Shown piece after piece: positions 18,216 through 26,896 of a DNA stretch of 64,000 nt. The stretch's first letter is position 1; each line of letters begins with the position of its first letter. The DNA comes from an uncultured Actinomycetes bacterium (lineage in GTDB: Bacteria; Actinomycetota; Actinomycetes; Nanopelagicales; Nanopelagicaceae): positions 1-64,000 of the forward strand of contig CALEGP010000004.1 in NCBI GenBank assembly GCA_937876245.1. The letters are read 5' to 3'. A model generated the notes under the pieces. That model had not been told where the DNA came from, searched no databases, and saw only the letters and a list, made by a program, of their open reading frames with translations. The translations under genes and the position numbers were made by a program.

Positions 18216-19136
18216 CTAGAGCGTTTCTACTACTCGGGCCCCATGCACTGGGCCACTTGCACGGACAACGCCAGCCACAACCCCGCTGGAACTCAGTGCC
18301 ACGGTTAAATCCATCGACTTCTCTTCATCCTCTGCTAGAAATGCAACTGTTGGTCCAGATCCCGAAACAATTACGCCAAGTGCGCCATAGTCACGACCAA
18401 CATCTAAAACTAATCGCAGGGCTGGGCGCAAGGAACATGCCGCCGCTTGCAAATCATTTGAAAGAGCAGCACCTAGCGCAGTTGGATCTCCAGCACGCAG
18501 AGCCTGCATCATTGATTCACTAACTTGTGGTTGGGCAATATCTAGACCTTCGCGCAATCGATCACACTCTTGATAAACCGCAGGAGTTGAAAGCCCTTGA
18601 CTAGAAAGAGCGAGTACCCAGTGATAATTTCCACGACTTAGCGCTGGAGTTAATTGGTCGCCACGACCTCGGCCAATTGCAGTTCCGCCAGAAATTCCAA
18701 ATGGAACATCGCTGCCAAGTTTTGCCGCGATCCCTTCCATTTCATCTCTTGAAAGCCCGATTTCAAATAACGCGTCCATCGCCACAATTACGCCAGCGGC
18801 ATCAGCACTTCCCCCGGCCATTCCGCCAGCAACTGGTATCTCTTTTTTCAAGTGAATTGCTAAGTCGGTCGAAAGATCAAATTTCTCCGTCATTAACTTT
18901 GCGGCCCGCATCGCTAGATTTTCGTTATTGATAGGAACTCCACCGGAAGTCGAGCCAGAAAGTGATAATAGAATTCCTGAGTTCTCTTGCGCAAATTTAA
19001 CGCTCACATCATCAAAAAGTGAGATCGCTTGAAAAACTGTAGTAACTTCATGAAAACCATCACTGCCAAGTGGACCAACGGCCAGCTGCAAATTTATTTT
19101 TGCTGGGACTCTTACTACTACTCCGCTGGTGCTCAT
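18216..19136 (-). CDS. ispE: 4-diphosphocytidyl-2-C-methyl-D-erythritol kinase
   Basis: 306 residues of the GHMP kinase family. The N terminus is VRVPAKINLQLAVG (PAKxNLxL family start). The ATP-binding glycine-rich loop is IPVAGGMAGGSADAAGVIVA, and the third motif is GVIVSGSGPTVAFLAE. It phosphorylates CDP-ME in the MEP isoprenoid pathway, alongside ispDF at the other end of this window. The start overlaps the rsmA stop by 4 nt. Confidence 0.95.
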   Translation of the reverse strand: MSTSGVVVRVPAKINLQLAVGPLGSDGFHEVTTVFQAISLFDDVSVKFAQENSGILLSLSGSTSGGVPINNENLAMRAAKLMTEKFDLSTDLAIHLKKEIPVAGGMAGGSADAAGVIVAMDALFEIGLSRDEMEGIAAKLGSDVPFGISGGTAIGRGRGDQLTPALSRGNYHWVLALSSQGLSTPAVYQECDRLREGLDIAQPQVSESMMQALRAGDPTALGAALSNDLQAAACSLRPALRLVLDVGRDYGALGVIVSGSGPTVAFLAEDEEKSMDLTVALSSSGVVAGVVRASGPVHGARVVETL

Positions 19137-19972
19137 TTAGAAAGAGTAATCGCAATCTTGATAAAATCAGAGAGTTCTAAAGCCTCGCCCCGAATTGTTG
19201 GGTCTATACCGCTAGTTTCTATAATCTCGCTAGCTTGTGCGCTTCCCCCGCATAGGGTACTTAAGGCGGCCCGCATCATTTTCCGGCGCTGAGCAAATGC
19301 TGCATCAATAATTTTAAAAGTTGATTTTCGAAGTTCTTCGTTGCCGGCGCTGGGGTGACGAACAAAACGAACGAGTGAAGAATCCACGTTAGGGAGTGGC
19401 CAAAAGATTGACCTGCTGACCGTTCCTGCCGAGCTTAGCTCGGCCCACCAGGCTGCTTTCACTGAGGGACTGCCATAAGTTTTATTATTTGGTTTCGCCA
19501 CTAACCGATCAGCGACTTCACTTTGCACCATAACAACTCCGGATCCTAGAGTTGGAAAGAGCTCCAGGAACCGAAGTAGTACTGGTACTGAGATGTTATA
19601 TGGCAAATTTGCTACAAGGACTGTTGGATCAAATGGAAGGGCGCAAACTCCCATCGCATCTTCACAAAGAATAGTTAATTTACTTGGATCAAAACCATGG
19701 CGTTCTGCCGTCATCGGCAGTTCTGCCGCCAGCCGGCTATCAATTTCAATTGCCACGACCTTATCTGCGACTTCAAGCGCGGCAAGAGTTAGAGAACCAA
19801 GACCCGGGCCAATTTCAAGTACGACATCCTCCGAAATAACTCCTGCGCTCTTAACTATCTTCCGACAAGTGTTGGCATCAACGACAAAATTCTGACCTAG
19901 TTTCTTGGTCGGGCGCACTCCGATTCGTTCGGCAATTTCCCGTATCTCGGCAGCTCCAAGTAATCCGCTCAT
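19133..19972 (-). CDS. rsmA: 16S rRNA dimethyladenosine transferase (KsgA)
   Basis: 279 residues. It dimethylates two adjacent adenines in helix 45 of 16S rRNA. The N-terminal KLGQNFVVD motif, SAM motif I VVLEIGPGLGSLTLA and catalytic motif IV NLPYNIS (NLPY variant) are intact, with a helical C-terminal domain (FAQRRKMMRAAL). Member of the metG-tatD-rsmA-ispE cluster; it abuts tatD with no gap. Confidence 0.95.
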   Translation of the reverse strand: MSGLLGAAEIREIAERIGVRPTKKLGQNFVVDANTCRKIVKSAGVISEDVVLEIGPGLGSLTLAALEVADKVVAIEIDSRLAAELPMTAERHGFDPSKLTILCEDAMGVCALPFDPTVLVANLPYNISVPVLLRFLELFPTLGSGVVMVQSEVADRLVAKPNNKTYGSPSVKAAWWAELSSAGTVSRSIFWPLPNVDSSLVRFVRHPSAGNEELRKSTFKIIDAAFAQRRKMMRAALSTLCGGSAQASEIIETSGIDPTIRGEALELSDFIKIAITLSK

Positions 19973-20827
19973 CTAGGAGAATGGTCCGAATAGTCGTTCG
20001 CAATTATTTGATATTGCAGTTGCGAGAAAATCCAAATCCTCGCCACGTTCCTCTGCCATAAACCGCAAAATTGTTGGGATCTGTGCCGGAGTATTTAGCG
20101 CACCTCGGTGTGGCATGGGTGCTAGAAATGGCGAATCTGTTTCTACCAATAATTGATCATGGGGCACGAGCTTTACCGCTTCTCGCAAATCTGGCGCATT
20201 TTTAAAGGTTAACGTTCCGGCAAATGAGAGGACATAACCTTTTTCAATGCATTCTCGCGCCATCTGTACATCCCCTGAATAGCAATGAAAAATCGTAATC
20301 TCTGGTGCTCCTTCTTGCTCTAATACATCTAGAACATCGCGATGGGCATCCCGATCATGGATTACTAGCGCTTTATTAACCTGCTTTGCTAATGCAATAT
20401 GGCGGCGAAAAGAATATTTTTGTCGTTCTTGAAGTGCAGGCTCGGTCCGAAAATAATCCAAACCTGTCTCACCAATTGCCCGAACTCTTGGATGTTTCGC
20501 CAACTTTTCAATTATCGCAAGGTCTGCTTCCAGATCATTAACCACGGGCGCTTCATTGGGATGCAGGGCAACTGCAGCTAGAACATTTGGCCAACTCTCT
20601 GCCATTTTTACGCACCATTCGGATTGTTCGGCTGAGTATCCAACTTGAACAACGCGATCTATGCCGACACTTTTTGCATCTTCCAAAACCTTGCCAACTT
20701 CTGGTGAATCTGGGGCAGTATTTGTAACAATTTCAATATGCGCGTGTGCATCCACACACTTAACTCTCAGCGGCTCTGGAAGTGGTGCTAGTTGGCGATC
20801 AATATCCCGATTGTGACGATCTGCCAT
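19973..20827 (-). CDS. tatD: TatD family metal-dependent DNase
   Basis: 284 residues in the amidohydrolase fold. Metal ligands are visible as VDAHAHIE (HxH), GETGLDYF (Glu), VIHDRDAH, IFHCYSG and the late aspartate in LVETDSPFLAP. TatD proteins are Mg-dependent 3'-5' exonucleases; the cellular role is DNA/RNA quality control, although some members act on D-aminoacyl-tRNA. Encoded between metG and rsmA, 3 bp after metG. Confidence 0.93.
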   Translation of the reverse strand: MADRHNRDIDRQLAPLPEPLRVKCVDAHAHIEIVTNTAPDSPEVGKVLEDAKSVGIDRVVQVGYSAEQSEWCVKMAESWPNVLAAVALHPNEAPVVNDLEADLAIIEKLAKHPRVRAIGETGLDYFRTEPALQERQKYSFRRHIALAKQVNKALVIHDRDAHRDVLDVLEQEGAPEITIFHCYSGDVQMARECIEKGYVLSFAGTLTFKNAPDLREAVKLVPHDQLLVETDSPFLAPMPHRGALNTPAQIPTILRFMAEERGEDLDFLATAISNNCERLFGPFS

Positions 20828-20830
20828 CTG

Positions 20831-22381
20831 TTATTCCAGCCTTGGGAAAAGGACTGCGCCTTTAGTCACTTTGCAACCAGCTGGCAATATGCCCCAATTC
20901 GAGACATCTGAAATCTTTTGCTCACCAATTTTACCTAGCGCTACATCTGCCCCAAGTGATGCCCAAAGAATTTCAGTAGTCGCAGGCATTATCGGGTGCA
21001 ACAAAACCGCAAGAGCCCGAATCGCATCGGCCGTGTTATATAAAATTTCATTCAACTCGAGAACTCGAGTGGGGTCTTTTGCAACTGCCCATGGCTCTTT
21101 CTCTGTGACATAGCCATTTACTCGCTTACAGAACTCCATAATCGCATTAATTCCACTTTGGAAATCAAGGGCAAGGATCGCTTTATCTGCAGCAATAGCA
21201 GTTTCCGTTAACATCTTGGCCAAGCCAACATCATTGGCAACGTCTGGAATTTTCCCGTCACAATATTTTTCGATCATTGCAATCAATCGAGATGCCAAGT
21301 TGCCAAAGTCATTGGCTAGCTCGCTGGTATACCGAGCCGACATATCTTCCCAAGAAAATGAACCATCTGTGCCGAATGGAATAGCGCGTAAAAAGTAATA
21401 CCTAAAAGCATCTACCCCGAAGTGATCAGTAATATCACTTGGCGCAATCCCAGTCAGTTTTGACTTACTCATTTTCTCGCCGCCGACTAATAACCATCCA
21501 TGTGCAAAAATTTTCTTCGGGATTGCAATATTTGCCGCCATTAACATTGCTGGCCAAATTACTGCGTGAAAACGCAGAATATCCTTACCTACCAAGTGAA
21601 CATCTGCCGGCCAAGTACTTGTAAATTTCTTTCCGCCCTCAGAATCAGGATCATCACCTAGTCCAACGGCGGTTGCATAATTGAGAAGAGCATCGAACCA
21701 AACATAAATTACCTGCTTGGTATCCCATGGCACTGGGATTCCCCAATCAAAAGTAGAGCGTGAAATTGAAAGATCTCGTACCCCACTCTCCAAGAAAGCG
21801 ATTACTTCGTTGCGCGCACTTGCTGGCTCGCAAGCTTCAGGATTGTTCTTATAGTGTTCGAGTAACTGTGGAACAAAAGCTGAAAGTTTAAAAAACCAAT
21901 TATCTTCAGAGAGCATCTCAACCGGCTTGCCGTGAACTTTGCACTTGCCTTCATCGAGATCGCCAGGGAGCTTAAATTCTTCGCATCCAATGCAGTAGGG
22001 GCCCTCAAATTTTCCAGCGTAGATATAGCCATTATCTTTCAATAGAGTCATAAATCTTTGAACACGTTCTTCATGTCTAGGTTCGGTTGTCCGGATAAAA
22101 TCATCGTTGGCGATATTTAACGCTCTCCAATTTGGCTTCCACGCATCAGTAACTAGCCGATCACACCAATCTTGGGGTGAAACGTTATTTGCTGCCGCAG
22201 TGTTCATGACTTTCTCGCCATGCTCATCTGTACCAGTTAGGAACCAAACACTTTCCCCACGTTGACGATGCCACCTGGTAAGTACATCACCAGCTACGGT
22301 CGTATAGGCGTGGCCAATATGAGGGGCATCATTTACATAATAAATTGGCGTTGTTAAATAGAAAGATTTTTCTGCGCTCAT
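20831..22381 (-). CDS. metG: Methionyl-tRNA synthetase
   Basis: 516 residues. Class I synthetase with the HIGH motif in NDAPHIGHAYTT and the KMSKS loop in GGEKMSKSKLTGI. The zinc-knuckle region is partly kept (CIGCEEFKLPGD, then GKCKVHGKP, so the second pair is C-x-x-H in place of the common C-x-x-C). There is no C-terminal tRNA-binding EMAP domain, as usual for the short actinobacterial form. Its start overlaps the rsmI stop by 4 nt. Confidence 0.96.
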   Translation of the reverse strand: MSAEKSFYLTTPIYYVNDAPHIGHAYTTVAGDVLTRWHRQRGESVWFLTGTDEHGEKVMNTAAANNVSPQDWCDRLVTDAWKPNWRALNIANDDFIRTTEPRHEERVQRFMTLLKDNGYIYAGKFEGPYCIGCEEFKLPGDLDEGKCKVHGKPVEMLSEDNWFFKLSAFVPQLLEHYKNNPEACEPASARNEVIAFLESGVRDLSISRSTFDWGIPVPWDTKQVIYVWFDALLNYATAVGLGDDPDSEGGKKFTSTWPADVHLVGKDILRFHAVIWPAMLMAANIAIPKKIFAHGWLLVGGEKMSKSKLTGIAPSDITDHFGVDAFRYYFLRAIPFGTDGSFSWEDMSARYTSELANDFGNLASRLIAMIEKYCDGKIPDVANDVGLAKMLTETAIAADKAILALDFQSGINAIMEFCKRVNGYVTEKEPWAVAKDPTRVLELNEILYNTADAIRALAVLLHPIMPATTEILWASLGADVALGKIGEQKISDVSNWGILPAGCKVTKGAVLFPRLE

Positions 22382-23226
22382 AGCCCCAGCCTATCTTGTG
22401 ATTTGTAGGTAACCATTGCGTCAAAGACCTCTCTTTTGGCAACACCAGATAATCTGGCGACTTCAGCTATTGCTTCCTTGCGCGAAATTCCGGCGGCCTC
22501 TTGCTTTAAAACTTCTGAAATTAAATCTTCCGACGAAAACTGCCTTGAATCGGGATCAAAGCCAGCAAATACCAAAGTAATCTCGCCTAAAATTTCTTTC
22601 GAGCTTGCCCACTCGTGAAGTGTTTCAAGATCTCCTCGAATCACTTCCTCGTAAGTTTTCGTCATTTCCCTACAGATTGCGCCAAGACGATTCGGCCCTA
22701 ACTCCGATTTTGCATCCGCCAGAGAATCAAGAAGTCGATGTGGCGCTTCAAAAAAGATTATGGTGCGCGTTTCAGTGGCCAGATTTGCGAACCAAGATTT
22801 GCGAGCCCCGCCAGTTCTTGGAGCAAAACCTTCAAAACAGAATCGATCACTGGGTAGACCGGAGAGTAAAAGTGCGGTAGTCACTGCACTTGGACCTGGT
22901 AGAACTTTAATTCGAATATTCTTCTCAACTGCAGCTCTAGCTAGGCGAAACCCAGGATCGCTGATACCAGGAGCCCCTGCGTCGGTTACTACTAATAAAT
23001 CAGAACCGCTCTCCAGAATCTTTACTAGCTCCTCAAGCCGTTCAATTTCATTTCCCTCAAAAAATGAAATAACTTTTGCGGAAAATATAACTCCAAGGTC
23101 AGAGCACAGGCGAGAAAATTTTCTAGAATCTTCAGCAGCGATAAATTTTGCCGAGGTAATGGCATCTTTAAGGCTCTGCGAAGCATCCAAGGGATTACCT
23201 AATGGAATCGCAGCGAGAATTAGCAT
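22378..23226 (-). CDS. rsmI: 16S rRNA (cytidine-1402-2'-O)-methyltransferase
   Basis: 282 residues of the tetrapyrrole-methylase fold. Motifs: IPLGNPLDAS at the N terminus, AAEDSRKF, VTDAGAPGISDPGFRLARAA (SAM site) and VLPGPSAVTTALLLSGLP, then FEGFAPR and FFEAPHRLLDSLAD. It methylates the 2'-OH of C1402 in the ribosomal P site. First gene of the minus-strand run rsmI-metG-tatD-rsmA-ispE; diverges from the mannosyltransferase gene across 32 bp. Confidence 0.95.
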   Translation of the reverse strand: MLILAAIPLGNPLDASQSLKDAITSAKFIAAEDSRKFSRLCSDLGVIFSAKVISFFEGNEIERLEELVKILESGSDLLVVTDAGAPGISDPGFRLARAAVEKNIRIKVLPGPSAVTTALLLSGLPSDRFCFEGFAPRTGGARKSWFANLATETRTIIFFEAPHRLLDSLADAKSELGPNRLGAICREMTKTYEEVIRGDLETLHEWASSKEILGEITLVFAGFDPDSRQFSSEDLISEVLKQEAAGISRKEAIAEVARLSGVAKREVFDAMVTYKSQDRLGL

Positions 23227-23246
23227 TGGGTAATTCTCTCAGGCTT

Positions 23247-23252
23247 TAGGCT
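23247..23252 (+). promoter_or_regulatory. -10 element TAGGCT of a leaderless transcript
   Basis: TAGGCT, then 6 nt (CTCCCT), then the ATG at 23259. The same TAGGCT-CTnCCT arrangement precedes serC at 42048-42053. Confidence 0.5.
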
Positions 23253-23258
23253 CTCCCT

Positions 23259-24521
23259 ATGACCGTCAGGGGCCGAATCTCAAGGGATTGGGTGATTGCC
23301 CTGAGCTTTAGCGCGCTCGGCTTGGCTCTGCGCCTCTGGAACCTTGCCACCCCTAAGGGAAAATATTTCGACGAAATTTATTATGCAACGAATGCTCGTT
23401 CTCTTCTATCCCACGGAGTTGAATTAGATTCAAAGACGGGGGCAGCTCAATTTATTGTTCATCCTCCTGTTGGAAAATGGCTAATCTCCTTTGGGATTAA
23501 GTTATTTGGTTACAACGAATTTGGTTGGCGTTTTAGCTCAGCGCTAATTGGTTCGGCCTCAATCGCTCTTATGTATTTCACGGCCAAAAAGTTATTTAAC
23601 AACGAGTTTCTAAGTATTTTTGCCACTTTCTTAATCTCGGTTGATGGCTTGCATTTAGTACATTCCAGGATCGCACTTTTAGATATATTTCTGCTTTTCT
23701 TTATTCAAATTACAGTTCTCGCATTTCTCCACCAAAAATATTGGATCGCCGGGCTTGCTCTGGGGTTGGCGATTTCTACAAAGTGGAGTGGGCTCTATGT
23801 TCTGCTCGCCCTGGCAATATTGGTTTTAACTTTGGACTATCGAAGGAATCGGCTATCTCTGAAAACTTTTTCGGTGCGAATAATTCAATTTGGTCTTCTT
23901 CCACTTCTTACCTATCTTCTTTCGTGGACCGGTTGGTTTGCCACCACTGGAGGGTGGGATAGAAAATGGTCACCAAACCTTGCTAAATCTTTCTGGCATT
24001 ACCATGCTGAGATTTTGGACTTCCATTCCCATTTAACAGACTCCCATCCTTATTCTGCCAACCCCTGGAGCTGGCTTATCCAAGGGAGGCCAACTTCGTT
24101 ATTTTATGCGACTCCCAAAGACTGTGGCGCTTCAAGCTGTGCGCAGGAAGTCCTAGCTCTTGGTACACCAATTCTTTGGTGGGCAGCAACTTTCGGACTC
24201 ATGGTTACTTTTGGTTACTGGATTAGCAAAAGAGAGTGGGCAGCTGAAATCATTTTGGTTGTTACTGCAGCCAGTTATTTACCTTGGTTTGCCTTCCAAA
24301 AACGGACAATGTTTAGCTTCTATGCAATTTCATTCGAACCATTCTTACTATTGACTCTGGTATATCTCTTGAGCAAAATAGGTAGAAACCAAAGACAGGT
24401 AGCGGTTATTTTTGGAGCGATTGTTCTTGTGAATTTCCTTTATTTTCTCCCGCTATTCCTGGGAATTCCGATTTCATATAACTCTTGGCGCGACCATATG
24501 TGGCTGCCATCCTGGATATAA
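23259..24521 (+). CDS. Dolichyl-phosphate-mannose-protein mannosyltransferase-like (GT39)
   Basis: 420 residues, a polytopic membrane protein with about ten hydrophobic segments. Near the N terminus it has the acidic pair expected in the first extracytoplasmic loop of protein mannosyltransferases (GKYFDEIYYATNARSLL, D-E at about residues 38-39), followed by HPPVGKWLISFGI and the C-terminal WAGG-type region (SWRDHMWLPSWI). It would transfer mannose from a polyprenyl phosphate to exported proteins. It is somewhat shorter than mycobacterial Pmt (about 520 residues). The place next to rsmI is conserved in actinobacteria. Confidence 0.88.
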   Translation: MTVRGRISRDWVIALSFSALGLALRLWNLATPKGKYFDEIYYATNARSLLSHGVELDSKTGAAQFIVHPPVGKWLISFGIKLFGYNEFGWRFSSALIGSASIALMYFTAKKLFNNEFLSIFATFLISVDGLHLVHSRIALLDIFLLFFIQITVLAFLHQKYWIAGLALGLAISTKWSGLYVLLALAILVLTLDYRRNRLSLKTFSVRIIQFGLLPLLTYLLSWTGWFATTGGWDRKWSPNLAKSFWHYHAEILDFHSHLTDSHPYSANPWSWLIQGRPTSLFYATPKDCGASSCAQEVLALGTPILWWAATFGLMVTFGYWISKREWAAEIILVVTAASYLPWFAFQKRTMFSFYAISFEPFLLLTLVYLLSKIGRNQRQVAVIFGAIVLVNFLYFLPLFLGIPISYNSWRDHMWLPSWI

Positions 24522-24529
24522 AACTTAAA

Positions 24530-25285
24530 TTATTCGTTAACGACGTCAAACCTATTTATTGCTGCGCTCTCTTCAAGTTCCTGATCAAATAATTCATCGC
24601 GCGATGGCAGTAAATCTTCCTCTATCTGTGCCATTTGAGTGGCGCTCCACGCTCCTGGAATTGTTAGATCAATAATCCGCTCCGCGCGAAAAGCCTTTGC
24701 AGCTGTTACATAAGTTGGTTTAGGAATGCTTGTAGGTTGCCAGCTTGCGCCATCTTTCGGAATTACTACAACTCCTGCGCTATCGATTCGCTCGATTAGG
24801 GGAATCCAATGTTCTTTATTTTCTGAAATAAAATCAGTTCGCGATGAAAAGGTAACAACATCTAGCGGCTCAGTTACTACGCTTGCCGAAGAAATTTGTT
24901 GGAATGCTTTTACTCTTCTCTGTTTGACTTGACTTGCAACTATTTGACGCCGAACATGTAAAACATAAATTCCTAGCGCTGTTATCGGTAAAAATATTAT
25001 GGAGCCTGAGATCGTTGCAAATGCCCAAAGCGCTACAATGGTTAAGAGTAAAAAAGTTAAGGCAGAAAATATTATTCGGCGATTTGTAATTTGTTTTTGA
25101 ATTTTAATCTTCTCACCAGTACTTGAAAGTAAATTTATTGAACCATTTTCACCAACTACTCGCATCGCACTCTTATATCTTTCCGCAGATTTACCTGAAG
25201 TTTCGTCGTGGCTTGTAATCCATTTGGGCAGAAAATAAGCTGCCCACATCCCGAGGATGATTAGATAGATAAAACCGGAGGCCAT
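24530..25285 (-). CDS. Membrane division protein GlpR/SepX-like
   Basis: 251 residues. The N terminus is one membrane helix followed by a short conserved segment (FIYLIILGMWAAYFLPKWIT, then SAERYKSAMRV), which I recognise as the start of actinobacterial SepX/GlpR (Rv0996-type). Two more adjacent membrane helices lie at about residues 70-110 and are followed by a cytoplasmic C-terminal region. In Corynebacterium GlpR is the membrane receptor of the MoeA-like Glp and both influence FtsZ; in Streptomyces SepX supports division. Glp and a RimJ-like gene are just upstream, the same order as Rv0994-Rv0996 of M. tuberculosis. The protein is shorter than the mycobacterial one as I remember it. Identity is by pattern and synteny. 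Confidence 0.78.
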   Translation of the reverse strand: MASGFIYLIILGMWAAYFLPKWITSHDETSGKSAERYKSAMRVVGENGSINLLSSTGEKIKIQKQITNRRIIFSALTFLLLTIVALWAFATISGSIIFLPITALGIYVLHVRRQIVASQVKQRRVKAFQQISSASVVTEPLDVVTFSSRTDFISENKEHWIPLIERIDSAGVVVIPKDGASWQPTSIPKPTYVTAAKAFRAERIIDLTIPGAWSATQMAQIEEDLLPSRDELFDQELEESAAINRFDVVNE

Positions 25286-25363
25286 AGAGCAAAATGATAA
25301 GTATTCGGAGGCTAAAAGGGGGGGATTTAGGCGGTATGTCTTTACTAACCTTATTGCAGGTAT

Positions 25364-25945
25364 TTACTTAATTTTTGGGTTTTCGATTACGTAAGTTAAG
25401 TGATCCCGCCATGCGCCATCGATGTGTAAGTACCGCGATCTCTCGCCCTCTAAAACATAGCCACACTTTTCGGCAACTCGCTTAGATGCGCTATTTTCTG
25501 GCCTTAAATTAATCTCGACTCTATGGAGGGCTAACTCATTTAGGCCGAAATTCGTTAGCAGTGAGACTGCCTTAGTTATGTGCCCTTGGTTAGCAAATTC
25601 TTGGTCAATCCAGTAGCCAATATGAGCCCCCCGCATCGCCCCGAATGTGATTCCACCCATCGTTATCTGACCGATGAAGCTCTCCTTGCCGCTTTCTAGG
25701 AGCCAAATGCCTAAAGAAATCGACCTAAGCGCTTCCCCATCTTTTCGATATTGGAGAACCATTCCTAAAAATGAGATTGGTGGAAGATGTGACTCGATTT
25801 CAGGACGAGTAGCCTCCCAAGGCGAGAGCCATTCCCGATTCTTGGCCCGGGTTAAATCCCAGACCTTCTTATCCCTGATTCGAAGCGGGCGCAAGAAGAG
25901 CTCGCCCTCGCGAAGCTTTATTGGCCAGTCAGATCTTGTGCTCAA
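25364..25945 (-). CDS. RimJ/RimL-type GNAT acetyltransferase
   Basis: 193 residues. It has the RimJ-like N-terminal REGELFLRPLRIRDKKVW, a central AHIGYWIDQEFANQGHITKA (acetyl-CoA site, variant Q-G-x-I/x-x-A) and LHRVEINLRPENSASKRVAEKCGYVLEGE. Family members acetylate the N-terminal residue of ribosomal proteins or small molecules. The true substrate is unknown; its constant place between glp and glpR in actinobacteria hints at a protein of the division complex, which is inference. It overlaps nothing but starts directly at the glp stop. Confidence 0.85.
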   Translation of the reverse strand: MSTRSDWPIKLREGELFLRPLRIRDKKVWDLTRAKNREWLSPWEATRPEIESHLPPISFLGMVLQYRKDGEALRSISLGIWLLESGKESFIGQITMGGITFGAMRGAHIGYWIDQEFANQGHITKAVSLLTNFGLNELALHRVEINLRPENSASKRVAEKCGYVLEGERSRYLHIDGAWRDHLTYVIENPKIK

Positions 25946-26863
25946 TTAGTTTGAGCTCCGCTCAAGGACCATGACATCAACAATCTCACCTGTCTTAATT
26001 CCTGCTGAATTTTCTGGAACTATGACTAACGCGTGCGCGTCAGATAGAGAAACCAGGTCGCCCTGTTCTTTTAGGACGCTTGCCACCACGCCATTTTCAG
26101 AAGAAAGGACGACTCTTACAAAACTGCTCTCACCTGAATTTGAAGTAATAGAGCCTTTGAGTTTCGCCTTCAACTGATTTCGAAAAATATTTGGTGACCC
26201 GAGCATTTTGCGAATCATTGGCCGGACAAATATTTCAGCGGCAATTCCTGCTGCTACCGGATCTCCTGGCAAGGTGAATACCGGCGTCATATCAGGCCCG
26301 ATCAAGCCAAAGTTATGTAAACCACTCTCGCTCATTTTTGGTAACACAGTTGTTATTTGACCAAGCTCCTTCAATACCGCCGTAATTAACTCAAAAGATT
26401 CATCATGGCGTGCCCCGCTAATTAGGATGAAATCTGCACGAACTAATTGATCCTCGATAACTTCTTTCAATTGTTGGTGATTCTCCGGAATCATATGAAC
26501 TCGAAAACCATTCGCTCCAGCTTCTCGGACTGCAGATGTGAGCATCCATGAATTTGTTTCATAATCTCCCTCGGCTTCACCGCGCAGCTGTCCGGGCTCA
26601 ATTAAATCGTTGCCAGCAGAAATTACGACAACTCTTGGATGTGGCATCGTAGGAAGCCGATCCAGGCCAATCGATGCTGCAAGCCCAATCTGGGTAGATC
26701 GGATTCGAGAACCTGCTCGCATGACTAATCGCTCGCCAGCATAAATATCTGTGGCAAGTGTCGCGCCATGCGCGTCTAAAAGTGGCATATCAAAAGGGGC
26801 GAGTGGGGATGCGATTTCAAGAAGCTTTTCTAAAAGCTCCTCGACGCTTGCTTGTTCTTCCAT
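25946..26863 (-). CDS. Glp: MoeA/gephyrin-like protein lacking domain II
   Basis: 305 residues; intact MoeA proteins have about 390-430. The N terminus (VEELLEKLLEIASPLAPFDM, LLDAHGATLATDIYA) matches MoeA domain I, but the sequence then jumps straight to LVMRAGSRIRSTQIGLAASI. The stretch of about 100 residues that holds the DNSAMDGYA motif and all of domain II is missing. Domain III (VVVISAGNDLIEPG) and domain IV follow. The family motif SGGVSVGxxD is replaced by SGARHDESF, and PGNPVS by PGDPVAAG. Molybdenum-cofactor synthesis is therefore unlikely. Next to rimJ and glpR it is best read as Glp, the division scaffold. No frame break is visible. Start supported by a TAGGGT box 6 nt upstream. 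Confidence 0.8.
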   Translation of the reverse strand: MEEQASVEELLEKLLEIASPLAPFDMPLLDAHGATLATDIYAGERLVMRAGSRIRSTQIGLAASIGLDRLPTMPHPRVVVISAGNDLIEPGQLRGEAEGDYETNSWMLTSAVREAGANGFRVHMIPENHQQLKEVIEDQLVRADFILISGARHDESFELITAVLKELGQITTVLPKMSESGLHNFGLIGPDMTPVFTLPGDPVAAGIAAEIFVRPMIRKMLGSPNIFRNQLKAKLKGSITSNSGESSFVRVVLSSENGVVASVLKEQGDLVSLSDAHALVIVPENSAGIKTGEIVDVMVLERSSN

Positions 26864-26869
26864 GACTAA

Positions 26870-26875
26870 ACCCTA
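26870..26875 (-). promoter_or_regulatory. -10 element TAGGGT of a leaderless transcript (glp)
   Basis: TAGGGT on the minus strand, 6 nt (TTAGTC) before the glp ATG. It lies only 9 bp from the divergent box at 26885-26890. Confidence 0.5.
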
Positions 26876-26884
26876 CTTCTTAAT

Positions 26885-26890
26885 TAGAGT
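26885..26890 (+). promoter_or_regulatory. -10 element TAGAGT of a leaderless transcript
   Basis: TAGAGT, 6 nt (AATTCC), then ATG at 26897 of the cyclo-ligase gene. The 33-bp gap to glp thus carries two back-to-back -10 boxes, and each -35 region would lie inside the opposite gene. Confidence 0.5.
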
Positions 26891-26896
26891 AATTCC

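Noticed and set aside
25294-25370. 25-residue plus-strand ORF between glpR and the RimJ-like gene
   Set aside because: No promoter box, no ribosome binding site, crosses a run of seven G and ends in the RimJ-like gene; most likely chance.
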